A stretch of 64,000 bases of DNA from NCBI GenBank assembly GCA_944472135.2, contig OX235263.1, positions 26,527,379-26,591,378 on the forward strand. Reading direction: 5' to 3'. This document shows positions 43,355 through 52,905 of the stretch, piece by piece. Made by a program: the position numbers and the translations under genes. The first letter of the stretch is position 1. Every line of letters starts with the position of its first letter. This DNA comes from Trichobilharzia regenti. Lineage: Eukaryota > Platyhelminthes > Trematoda > Strigeidida > Schistosomatidae. The notes under the pieces are model-generated. The model saw only the letters and a list, made by a program, of their open reading frames with translations, was not told the DNA's origin and searched no databases.

Positions 43355-43560
43355 TGTTCATTTAAATTCCCAGTGGAATAAAGGGAGCTTCAAGCTAGAG
43401 CTTTGAAATTACAGTTGTAGTGGTACTTGTGTTTACGGGATAGGGTTGCTAGCCTCACGTTCAACCTTTCTTCTTTGCTCGCCTTATAACAAGCTTAGAG
43501 AGGTAAAGGATAGCGTCTTTGGTCAGGGATCGAACCGCGGACGAACCATCACAGACGCAT
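43355..43560 (-). mobile_element. SINE-T copy
   Basis: Tail at 43370 ('ttcccagtggaataaaggg') to B box GGTTCGATCCC (reverse of 'gggatcgaacc', 43527-43537) on the minus strand; head shortened. Confidence 0.7.
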
Positions 43561-43564
43561 AGAT

Positions 43565-44740
43565 TCCATAATAAGATAAACCAGTGTAAAATTTTAACAT
43601 ACATTTGTTCACCAACAGGCATATTGTAAGAGGGTCATAGTGAGATAAAACACTAAGATGATCAGAAAGCTGAATAAGTTTCTTGAAAATTAATCAACAA
43701 GTTTGTTGTCAGAGTGTCAACAAAAAAGGTAGTGACGATTACGTAGTTCGATAAATGAATTCACATGCTGGAAGAGCAGAAATAAGGGCCTGCGTCAGAT
43801 TCTTCGAGCACGTATCAAGCAGCTTCCGGTTAAACAGACCAAGCATTTTAAGTTCTTCAATTATCAAACACCTGATAGACACAGCACACCGAGTAGACGC
43901 TCCCTCATCATTCATAATAAAAAGCTCAAGTCGTCTTAGGTTCGCTGAGACTATCACAATAAAACAGACGGGACCTGAACTATGTGTGCAAAAGGCATCT
44001 GTAAGTGAACGCTTGATAACTATAAGGTCTTCTCGTTTCACTAACTTATGCTTTCAGTTCCTCCCTTTTATTCCCAGTGTGACTTCCATAAGAGATAATT
44101 CTTCTTGACCTTGTGATATTTCATCATCATCATCATCTTTTCATTCGACCTCCTGCATACCGAATTTTTGTCTTCTCTTATTGAAATACACAATGGCAAC
44201 TACTTTTTCTTGCTATTACCCTAACAACAAAGTTGTCAAATGATTTTCAAGAAACGTCTCCCTAAAAAGATACAAATATATATTTACACTGTAATACTTC
44301 CTCTACGTTATCATACTGATGCTTTATCAAACCATGACACCCTTATAATATGCTTATTGATGCACACAGGTATGTTCACTTTTACGCTGACTTTTGTTTA
44401 TTAAGGATTATAGGTTGCGTGCAGTTTATGAGAGCAAAGGAGAACATAAAATGAATCTACGTTATTCTGCACCAACGTTTGTTTTTTCTCTGATCATATT
44501 AAATGGGTGTTTTCATTCTTTCTATAGTTACCACTTCTTTGTCAGTAACCTTATTTTGTTGATTCTTTATTTAATTATTTATTATTAATCTAGACATCAC
44601 AAAGGCTCTTTAATTATTCTTCCCTTCATTTATATAATGAGAAGAGCTTATTAGATGTGATATTGTATTACAGGCCGAGGCATCTACAGAAGTATGAAAA
44701 ATACTTTTTCGCATAAAGTGACTTTTATTATTATTATTTT
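43565..44740. other. Unassigned intronic stretch
   Basis: Overlapping frames on both strands at 43739-44108 are open for about 100 codons and less AT-rich than neighbours, but show no domain or splice sites. They may be an old mobile-element piece. Confidence 0.35.
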
Positions 44741-44744
44741 TACG

Positions 44745-45060
44745 AGTTGATCATGGATTGAGATCATTTAGAGAATCATTGAAAATCAGCGCTGATGTGC
44801 TGGACAGCTATTTCCTCCTAGTTTTGGAATCATCGGCAGTACGCATCCACAGCAGAGGGTTCGAACCCAGAACCTTCTGGTTTCAAGGCTAGCTAGCTCG
44901 TATACCCTTCAGCCACTGGGACCCAATTCAATGACCAGTTCATGAATTCAAACTTTTATCAATTCGTTATTTAGCGCAACCCAAACCAATATTCTTTGTG
45001 TGGCATCCATCCTCACATGTGACTGGAGAAACTTCACTGGTCACAACTTCTTACTAAAAC
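44745..45060 (-). mobile_element. SINE-H copy (left half of an inverted dimer)
   Basis: Good B box (reverse of 'gggttcgaaccc', 44858-44869), A-box remnant, distal block ('ggtcacaacttcttac'). The hammerhead keeps GAAA and GTC, but the core reads CCGATGA (U4 changed to C). Confidence 0.8.
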
Positions 45061-45064
45061 CCCA

Positions 45065-45205
45065 GGAAACCTCAGTGGATGTGTACTGCTGATGATTCCC
45101 AAACTAGGATGAAACGGCTGTTCAGTACTCCCTGATTTTCAATGGTTCTCTAACTGGTATCAATCCACGACCATTCATAAAAACAAAACTAATCCTTACA
45201 AACCA
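45065..45205 (+). mobile_element. SINE-H copy (right half of an inverted dimer), truncated head
   Basis: Begins at 'cctcagtggatgtgtactg', i.e. just inside the 3' end of the tRNA-like head, so it lacks its own promoter boxes. It then carries the hammerhead 45083-45128 and the family 3' segment to 'caatccacgacc'. Confidence 0.75.
45083..45128 (+). ncRNA. Hammerhead ribozyme motif in cadherin intron 2, sense strand
   Basis: 5' arm GTACTG (45083-45088), core CTGATGA (45089-45095), stem II TCC...GGA, GAAA (45111-45114), short stem III CGGCTG, triplet GTT (NUH rule met), 3' arm CAGTAC (45123-45128). Stem I is a perfect six base pairs. It lies 310 bases upstream of exon 3 in the sense direction, so it would be present in the pre-mRNA. 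Activity is inferred; the outer stem II pair is U-U. Confidence 0.65.
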
Positions 45206-45437
45206 ACTATAAAAAATTTTTTATTTTTATTATCAATTTTGTGTTGAACAATTAAGTATACAAGATGGAATGTTTGACAGTACCACGTTGCTTAACACTT
45301 GCTGTTCTAAAAGTTATCATCTTCCGCGTGACACTTTTATCATCGGGTATCACTCAGCTTAAGGCATTAAAAACTGTCTTTTTTCAACGATTTATTTAAA
45401 ATAAATGCATCTTATTGACTTACATTTCTTCTTATAG

Positions 45438-45986
45438 CTTCTGGTGATTGATCATGATAGTCCTGAAGTCAATGGTCAAGTCCAATGTGAAGAGCCGCCT
45501 GATCTACGTAGAAAACAACCTATCCTTTTTGTTCAGGATTCAATTTACCTAAATCAGCGTTCAATGTCTGCATCCCCGTCATCTGCATTACAAGAAACAT
45601 CTCATACTGACACTGACTACTTACCAGTAAATCCATCTATATCATCTAGTTCAGAAACCCATGTCTATCAGCGTTTTACGCTATACAGCCGAAATGAGTT
45701 TGATCGTGAAAATGGACCAGAAACATATGAAGCAATTATACATTGTTGGGATGGTGTTACTACAGCGTCATTTTCTTCGGGGCCACAAAATTCATTTATG
45801 CATATGGAGCCATACTTATCAGCGAACTATTCCGTATCGTCTTTAAGGAAGCCGCCAAGCCTAACAGCTACAATGACAATCACTTTACAAATACTAGATG
45901 CAAATGATAATGAACCAGACTTTGAAAAACAATTCTACAAAAGTGAAGTTAAAGAAAATTCACGGATAGGCACTAAAATCATGAGG
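45438..45986 (+). CDS. Protocadherin-like protein, coding exon 3 (cadherin repeat 4)
   Basis: 183 codons between 'cttatag|' and 'atgagg|gtaggt', phase 0 at both ends (assembled residues 443-625). It opens with the cadherin 'LLVIDHDSPEVNG' strand and holds an unusual ~50-residue Ser/Thr/Pro-rich insertion (about 465-514). It resumes with 'FTLYSRNEFDRENGPETY' (the LDRE-type position), 'IIHCWDG', and closes with DANDNEP at 596-602. It starts the next repeat with 'FYKSEVKENSRIGTKIM'. Further exons must follow, but I found none before 64000. The insertion makes this repeat about 1.5 times the usual ~110 residues; it may be a loop or a glycosylated linker. Confidence 0.92.
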
Positions 45987-46315
45987 GTAGGTTGTTTTCC
46001 AAAGATATTTTTTGCTTAATCTTGTGTGTTGTGTTGATTTGAAGGTTAATTATTAGACTTTATTTTCAGGTTTCACATCAGATTATAAACTCCAGAATTT
46101 GGTTATTTTAATATAGTAGGTGGTTACCAAGGTTAGCTGGAATAAACTCTGGCAAGTAGTGTGAAAAGGGGAATTATCATCAAGTGAGTCAGGTATTAAG
46201 GTTAGACCTTTTGCCATTACTTCACCTTTTTCTAAATAATGGAAAAACTACTTTTACTTAGTCTTGAAACTTCATTGAAGACTTCTTAATGACCCGTAAC
46301 AATTTGCTTGTAAAT
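45987..46315 (+). other. Start of cadherin intron 3
   Basis: Opens with 'gtaggt'. No acceptor leading to a cadherin-like exon was recognised between here and the window end. The intron is therefore probably longer than 18 kb, unless a short or diverged exon was missed. Confidence 0.6.
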
Positions 46316-46319
46316 ACCG

Positions 46320-47009
46320 TGGGTGTACTTTAGGTGCCATTGTTCTCAAACATCATAATATTGTCTCCAGTTTAGATACAGGTGTTAAATATGTCCTCTA
46401 TGACTTTCTTGACTACATGTCTGCCTTTGACCCTGCACCCGGTCCTCTTTTGTTGAATGAGCTTGCTGCGATACATGCAGTGTGTTGAACTAATAAGTGG
46501 TTGCCTTCTTATTTCCAATATGGAAATTAGTATACTCTATGCAGTGGATAGTCTTCTACTGCATTACTAATTCTACTCGGTGTTCCTCATTTTCTCTTTT
46601 CCTTCTTCTTGCATGCCTTACTTACCTTACTCTGATGAAGCCTAGTTTATTATATTTGCTGATGATCTGACTGTTTCCATCCCAGTTACTTGTTAGACAG
46701 ATTGTTCCAGAATCAGTGACTTTTTATCAGTAATTCATCAGCGGTATTTGTCAAGTTGTCTTCAGCTCTCTCTCTCTCTCAAAGTGTCAGATTGTTAATC
46801 TCACCACCAGACACAGACATGATTTATATGAACTGGATCTTACCCATGATTCTCGTATCATAATAGACAGTGAAGTTAAAAAGAAGTTGAATGTTGTATA
46901 CCCTTGACTGTGTATCGCGTCTGATCTTTCTTGGTTCCCCACATCATGTTTATTTCTGAACAGATAGTTTGTTTATTCCTTTGCGTAAGGAAGTTAAGGC
47001 GATCTGGTA
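46320..47009 (+). pseudogene. CR1-clade retrotransposon relic, left part
   Basis: Parallels 38020-38660 and 62490-63175: 'aggtgccattgttctcaaacatcataat', 'gataagtggttgccttcttatttcc'-like block, active-site region near 46655-46680 (FADD: 'tttgctgatgat'), and 'gttaaaaagaagttgaatgt'. Multiple stops. It is interrupted at 47009 by a SINE-H dimer. Confidence 0.75.
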
Positions 47010-47367
47010 ACATTGAATGGAAGATTTCATCATGAACTGACATCAGTTACAAGACCAGTGGAAAACCTGAGAGTATCCAACAGCTGTTTCGTTCTTGTTT
47101 GGGACTCTTCATCGGTACGAACCCACTGCGGTTCGAACCTAGGACCTCCTAGTTACAGAGGTTATTGGTCAATCAGCTTGCATTGTAACCAGTAGGTCCT
47201 GAGTTTGAACCCCGGTAGGTTAGTACTGTGAAGAATCCCATCTATGCTGAAGAAACAGATGTTGAGTACTCCCAGGTTTTCCAATGGTTCTCTAATTGAT
47301 GTCAGCTCATGATGAAATTCTCCAATCAATCAAACAAGCAAAATCCCTACAAAACCAATACTTGAAA
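47010..47367. mobile_element. SINE-H inverted dimer inserted in CR1 with target-site duplication
   Basis: The minus half (about 47025-47160) carries the 3' segment, a hammerhead with GAAA but core ATGAAGA (C3 changed to A) and B box 'ggttcgaacc'. The plus half (about 47163-47367) carries part of the tRNA-like head ('cattgtaaccagtaggtcctgagtttgaacccc'), a decayed hammerhead near 47225 and the full 3' segment ending 'aaaaccaatacttgaaa'. The exact 8-base word ATCTGGTA flanks the unit at 47002-47009 and 47368-47375, and the CR1 sequence resumes after it. Confidence 0.85.
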
Positions 47368-47375
47368 ATCTGGTA

Positions 47376-47880
47376 TCAATCAGTTTCTAATCTTACAGTT
47401 TGCTAATTTTTTTTCATCCTATGTATTCCTCTTTATTGTTCTCTCTAAATCTTTCACGTTTCTAAGCTGATTCGTTAATACTGTTGTAGGTGTACGACTG
47501 AAATTAGGCAAGAAATTATTGAAAATGATCTTGTCTGTCTGTTAGAATCCTGTTTGTATACAACTCTCTCCTTGCATGTATTTCAACAGCTAGGACTATA
47601 AGTAATTATAAATGACTTTAAGCTTGGACAACTTAGTATGAATTTCCTAAAATACTTTATTTGGTAAACATTGTATGCGACGAGAATAGTCTAAGGAATG
47701 ATGGTACTACTAACGTACTGCAAAACACTAAGTAAAGGACCTTTTTTGTTCTTTATTTTGACTATTATCATTATTGTTCATACTTCCACTTAAAATTCAA
47801 TTTTATATTCATTTTTTATTGAGTAACAATATTGGTTTAAATACCCTTTTCAATTACTTCCACTGTTACAATGTAAAGAG
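47376..47880 (+). pseudogene. CR1-clade relic, right part (3' end)
   Basis: After the SINE, 'cagtttgctaattttt' continues the CR1 line (compare 'cagtttgtaaattcttg' at 63211). Then comes a 'tgtatacaactctctccttgcatgtattt' segment matching the C-terminal end, and AT-rich 3' sequence. Confidence 0.65.
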
Positions 47881-47884
47881 AAAA

Positions 47885-48185
47885 TTAAATGCACTACTGT
47901 GATATATACTCGAAATTCTACATTGTATCAAGCACACTGTCTGGGATAATGGCAATATTATAATATTATCAATGTAACACTTTTCTCATTGACTATCACG
48001 GGAGAGTTATTGCTGGAAATGCATCAGACTACGTTTTCATTTCCCTCAAGTTTTCAAAGAAGTAATTCATAGACTGCAGTAGCAAAGCGAGTTATGTGAC
48101 GCATGTTTTTTCTTAGCAAATGGTATCTGTCGTGCAGATTTAATATTAATAGCTTTACTCTAGACTGTATGTTAACATATAGTAC
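47885..48185. other. Unassigned stretch
   Basis: No gene or clear repeat. Confidence 0.4.
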
Positions 48186-48189
48186 AGAA

Positions 48190-48560
48190 TTGATTAGAGG
48201 ATTTCAAAATGAACTGGCATCAGTTAGAAAATCATCGGAAAATCACCAGGGAGTCCTGGACAGCCGTTTCGTTAGCTTAGTCTGGGACTCTACGCAGTAC
48301 GGATCCACCACATGGGTTCCGACCCAAGACCTGCTGGTTACAAGATAAGCTAGCTCGTAGACTAATAAGCCATTGGAAATCGATCCAACGGTCAACCCAT
48401 GAATTCTAAGTCCTGCTAATTCATGACATAGTGCGACTACTTCGCGAAATCTTCTTCGATAAGTAAATGCCTTCAACTTCAGGCTGCTGTACCCTACTGG
48501 TCATGGCTTCTCATTAGACAGCCAGGTGACTGAGTAAATTGAGCCAGTCGCCACTGAGCA
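48190..48560 (-). mobile_element. SINE-H copy (left half of an inverted dimer)
   Basis: Near full length: 3' segment, hammerhead with GAAA and GTC kept but a disrupted core ('tctacgcag' on the plus strand), B-box remnant ('gggttccgaccc'), 'gttacaagataagctagctcgtagac', distal block ('gctgctgtaccctactggtcatggcttctc') and 'gagcatcagatcaattttcaagc'. Confidence 0.8.
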
Positions 48561-48574
48561 TCAGATCAATTTTC

Positions 48575-48845
48575 AAGCATGTCATGAATTGGCAGAAGTT
48601 AGAATTCATGGAGTGGCCATTAGGTCAGATCTCACTAGTGGCTAAATGGTCTACGAGCTCACCTTGTAACCGGAAGAGCCTGGGTTCAAACTCGTGTGGG
48701 GATGCGTAGTGCTTAAGAGTACAATACTAGGACGAAACAGCTGTCCAGTACTCACAGGTTCTCCGATAGTTCTCTAACTGATGTCAGCTCATAAGGAAAC
48801 CCTTCAACCAAACAAACAACCAAAATCACTACAAGACCAACAGTT
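48575..48845 (+). mobile_element. SINE-H copy (right half of an inverted dimer)
   Basis: Head 'catgtcatgaattggcagaagttagaattcatgg', A box TGGCTAAATGG (48639-48649), B box 'gggttcaaact' decayed, hammerhead remnant near 48707 with stem II, GAAA, GTC and 3' arm CAGTAC intact but core altered (GCTTAAGA), and the 3' tail. Confidence 0.8.
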
Positions 48846-48849
48846 GACA

Positions 48850-49425
48850 ATACAGTACAGAATTTTAGGTGTATTTAAATTGCCAGATATCTACTCTTCT
48901 TTCAAGGTATCCATAGTAAAACAGTATTCAGAATTACCTTGTGTGACGCTCAGTTGTTACTTCTTAAGCAACACTTGGTCCTCTGTTATGTTTTCCCCAG
49001 ACTGTTTTTAGAAGGACTTTGTATTACGTTACATTAGATTTAAAATGTGCGCGTATTCATCTAACAATCCAAAGAAAACATAATTGAATTAATAAAAAAA
49101 TAAGAAATAGTGAAGAATTTATGCATTGCAGGTAGCCTAGTGATTCAAGCAGACCTGGAGTTATATACGCTGCTATTTTCTAGTATGACTGTGAACTTTT
49201 GAAACAAAGACAACTAGTGTTGCGATTAGTAGGGAACCTATAAACTAAATACTGCAATTAATAGAATTATTCATGTTAGTATTCTTTTTAGTGAAGGCAG
49301 AACCAAATAATTAGATTTTACGAATCAAATCTAATGGAATTACGTTCACGATATTGGAAAAGACATGACTTTTAATCATGAGGAAATAATTTAATTTTAT
49401 TCCTTCCACATAAATGGAAATATTA
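48850..49425. other. Unassigned AT-rich stretch
   Basis: No gene or clear repeat. Confidence 0.45.
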
Positions 49426-49429
49426 TTTA

Positions 49430-49680
49430 GTGTAGATGTGTCGGTGGCACAGCGGTAGAATGCACACCGACCACGCATGTAGTTCGGGGTCTGATTCTCG
49501 GCCACATCACTCCTTCACCTCGCCAAGCCAGTAATAAGATTGGTAAAGAGGGAGGGTTGGGCCTGAGGCTAGCAACCCCATCCTGTAAAAGTAATCATTA
49601 TTGCTACAGAAACTTGAAGCCTCTAGCTTGAAACTCCATGTTCCATTGGGAACGTAATGGAATAAAATATGTAATAGTAA
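49430..49680 (+). mobile_element. SINE-T copy
   Basis: A box TGGCACAGCGG (49445-49455) intact, B box mutated ('gggtctgattctc'). The tail is complete from 'cactccttcacctcgccaagcc' through 'aaagagggagggttgggcctgaggctagcaacccc' to 'ttccattgggaacgtaatggaataaaa'. Confidence 0.85.
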
Positions 49681-49684
49681 ATAA

Positions 49685-50125
49685 TAGGGATAATTTAATG
49701 TAGACGGGGTTCATTGAGATTTCCATTCGGATTACCTTCTGCATCAGAAAGTTGAATGTCTCACTTTCTTTGCGTACCGAATTAATAACTAGAGAAGTAT
49801 CAGTGATTGAAAATAGTTGACAGAAGAGTACAACTTGATTGCTGTTAGGCTATGGATCTAAATAACAGCTGGATTCCCAGACACATATTCACTAACATTC
49901 AGTGCTTTGAAGTCTCTTTAGCGATTGAATTGATTTTCCAGGGCAGAGTCACTAGCCCTACGCCGGCCTTCCATCTTTTTTCACAGATTAAGTTTGGCTA
50001 GTAAAACAGTGAACTAGTAAGCTAGGTGAGATTGAAGGATATCACGTGGCAGTCCCTTGAGTGGAACCTGAGCTAGAGATGACAAGTTAAGATAAGAGTA
50101 AAAATTGTGCACTGTAGTAGAGTGT
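49685..50125. other. Unassigned stretch
   Basis: No gene; faint SINE-like phrases near 49930-50010 but no element can be delimited. Confidence 0.4.
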
Positions 50126-50129
50126 AATT

Positions 50130-50956
50130 CCATTATGGGTAAATTTTGTTTTGATAAAGTCTCACAGTGTTACACAGTAATGTTTACTGATGACAACGTT
50201 TCGAGTACAATTTATTGCTCATAATCATATCAAGGTAATCACACGACATTCTAACTTCATTTATATAGTTCCATTATTTTTCACTTGATTTGATTGGTAG
50301 TAGTATTTTCCATATTTCAGGTATGAGTGATGAATCATTCCTATTGCATGTGTTTTTGGTGTAGACTCGATGAACGAGAATTCGGTAATCAACCTCTCTC
50401 TCCCCCTATCTAGATTACTTTTTAGAATTTTAACCTTCTCTCACCATCCTATTGTGTGGTTGTATGTTAATGCATGCATTGCAATTCCTGAGCTTTTTTC
50501 TAAATTACTTATCTTCTCGAGGTAGTCAGAACATAAGAATTTAGCTAAGGTAAGAATAGTTCACCCCGAGAAGATAAGTAATTTAGAAAAAAGCTCAGGA
50601 ATTGCAATGCATGCATTAACATACAACCACACAATAGGATGGTGAGAGAAGGTTAAAATTCTAAAAAGTAATCTAGATAGGGGGAGAGAGAGGTTGATTA
50701 CCGAATTCTCGTTCATCGAGTCTACACCAAAAACACATGCAATAGGAATGATTCATCACTCATACCTGAAATATGGAAAATACTACTACCAATCAAATCA
50801 AGTGAAAAATAATGGAACTATATAAATGAAGTTAGGAAGTCGTGTGATTACCTTGATATGATTATGAGCAATAAATTGTACTCGAAACGTTGTCATCAGT
50901 AAACATTACTGTATAACACTGTGAGACTTTATCAAAACAAAATTTACCCATAATGG
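50130..50956. repeat. Large palindrome: two 394-base arms, 39-base spacer
   Basis: 50130-50523 and 50563-50956 are inverted repeats of exactly equal length with only a few mismatches (about 50245-50260 and one near 50172 are those I noticed); the spacer is 50524-50562. The arm sequence belongs to the fold-back family seen at 13205, 16020 and 24010. It encodes nothing recognisable. Its high arm identity means recent formation or ongoing arm-to-arm conversion. Sequences of this kind are also prone to assembly artefact. Confidence 0.92.
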
Positions 50957-51325
50957 CAAGTTAGGCGTTGGTTCAAGGTTGCCATGCAGGATATCTCGTT
51001 CAGCAAAACTGAAATCATACGGACACTTGTGGAGCCAGCTAAGGAGGACTAAAGAGAAGAGAACTAAAAGATGTGCTGTTGACAACTCATGTTTCAATCA
51101 GAATTTGAGGGAACGATAATAAAGTCCACTAATCCCTATTTAAAGATCTCTTCGGGCGCATCCATACTTATGTAATGTGGCATCATTAGGTTTCTGTTTC
51201 TTTACTTGGCTAAATTTCTTCGAATTGTAGCCTTCCAGTACAGACGCTTCGTCAATGTTTGGGAAGATGAACCTGAAGTAATTTGGTGAATAGTGACTGA
51301 TAGTCGAGTTGGGAGTATATCCTTC
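50957..51325. other. Unassigned stretch
   Basis: Open frames on the minus strand here (51140-51343, 51202-51483) overlap each other and the SM-alpha relic and are not genes. Confidence 0.4.
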
Positions 51326-51327
51326 AG

Positions 51328-51510
51328 ACCATTTGGATAACATGTTGGCATCTGAGGCGATAGGTACCGGGATGGAGCCTCAGTAGAAACACCATTTTCA
51401 CTTATTAGTGATGCAGGTGCATCCAAATGATGAGTCACAAATGGGACGAAATCTGCGCTCTGGATTCCATCACTAGTCATCATCCACCAAATATACTCGG
51501 TTAACTTTAT
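51328..51510 (+). mobile_element. SM-alpha SINE relic with hammerhead remnant
   Basis: Head 'tttggataacatgttggcatctg' (A box), B-box remnant, 'cactattagtgatgcaggtgcatcc'-type linker. The hammerhead near 51421 has 5' arm ATCCAA, core ATGATGA (C3 changed to A), stem II GTC...GAC, GAAA present, and 3' arm CTGGAT; the triplet is altered (GCTC). Confidence 0.75.
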
Positions 51511-51514
51511 GCCT

Positions 51515-52770
51515 AAGAGTTTATTTCAAAAGATATTCAAAAAACTTAGAAAAATAATGCAAGATATGAAGAAAAACATAATTAAGGCTTACTGTTCGAA
51601 GTGTTTTTGACTAAATTTGTATAAAAGGCTACAGTGGTGTTAATTGAAGATATTCACTGTGTACTACTGACTGCTTCTTATAAGTAGTTGGATATGACTC
51701 ACCTTAATGAGCATTATGACTTAATTCAAAACACTGGCAATTTTGACCCGGTGCCAGTTCGCCTAAGTATTTAGTCAGACATAGGATGATTTGAGCTGAT
51801 TCAGCAATCTCTGCTGACTCAAATCAGGAACAGAGCTGGTGAACTTTACCGAAACTGAGAGAAACTGCTTCCTTCTTACTGGTTCGTATGATGAGTATAC
51901 ACCCACTACTCATTTGAATCAATCAATCATTAGTATATAGTTTTACGCAAATGTGCTTTTTTTCATGACTACCATTCATGATAATAATAATAATTTTGGT
52001 TTCCAAAGGAAACTTTGGTGAAATTTTACTTCTTTGAACTGTGTAAATTGTAAGTAGTGAGTTTAAAATGTAAAGTGTGAATAAGGTAAGGTTATTTTTC
52101 CTCATACACGGAAATTGGAACTACTGCTTCCTACTAAATGGTTCACACACAAGATTACTTATGAAATAAGATAAATATTTGACATTTTCCTCAATAGAAT
52201 CTCGATTTCTTTCATAGTTTAAAAAAAAAATAATAAACATTACCCTTCTAATTGTATTCCGGTGACATTGAAGCATTTTACTTGCTATTTGACACACACA
52301 CACGCACACAGTGTGTATGTGTGGTAGAGGGTGAGGAGTGGGAACTTTGGAAAGTCGTTTTTCATACCTATTAGATTTGATCGAAATGCATATGTCAAGC
52401 TATAGGTGATAATAATGAATGTAAAATGAAGATCGTTGTAAAGGTTAAGGCAGAGTTTTCACCTGCTAGTTTAAAATCAACCTGAATCAGTTCATATGCA
52501 TCACAAACACCTTCAAGTGAAGAAGAAGTATTCTATCAAAAGAAAGAAGAAAGCTACTGGAGTGAAATGATATTTTGGACAAGGTTTTTTGTGTCATTTA
52601 AGATGTAACATGAGTTTTTGTCAAGATTCGAAAGTTTTCTTAAACTTCCAATACACTGTTTTTCATAAAACTGTATCAGATTAACTTTATTGCATATTAC
52701 GTTAGTTGAATTCAATTTAGATTTTCCCATTGGTTGACTGGATCGAATTTCTCGGTGAAGATGCTTCGAC
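51515..52770. other. Unassigned AT-rich stretch with a (CA)n run
   Basis: Short CA/GT-rich tract near 52290-52322. No gene. Confidence 0.45.
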
Positions 52771-52779
52771 GATGTCGGG

Positions 52780-52905
52780 CCATGTTACTTAAAGTTAATT
52801 GGTGGATGGTGACTACACGTATATCCAGTTTCGAGTCCCAAATAGGACGAAACATATATACTGGATTCCACTTCTAGTCACCACCTATCAACTGATTTCA
52901 AGTTA
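52780..52905 (+). mobile_element. SM-alpha relic, hammerhead core replaced
   Basis: Arms ATCCAG and CTGGAT, stem II with GAAA ('gagtcccaaataggacgaaac') are perfectly kept at about 52822-52870, but the CUGANGA box is gone (reads TTTCGA). The downstream 'tctagtcaccacctatcaactgattt' is typical of the family. Confidence 0.7.

Larger units (their letters stand above)
37631..45437 (+). other. Cadherin intron 2 (7,807 bases)
   Basis: Bounded by 'gtgagt' at 37631 and 'cttatag' ending at 45437. It contains a CR1 relic in sense, RTE relics in antisense, SINEs, a (TA)n run and the hammerhead at 45083. No further cadherin exon was seen. Confidence 0.85.

Noticed and set aside
43739..44108. Overlapping 100- and 117-codon frames on opposite strands
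   Set aside because: No recognisable domain or splice sites; two open antiparallel frames are more likely chance or an old repeat. Kept only as an unassigned stretch.
50160..50220. Hammerhead in the large palindrome ('ctgatgac' and 'cgtttcgag')
   Set aside because: The CTGATGA and the GAAA are on opposite strands, so no single RNA carries both in the needed order.
50906..51097. Minus-strand 63-codon frame
   Set aside because: Starts inside the right arm of the 394-base palindrome and has no support outside it.
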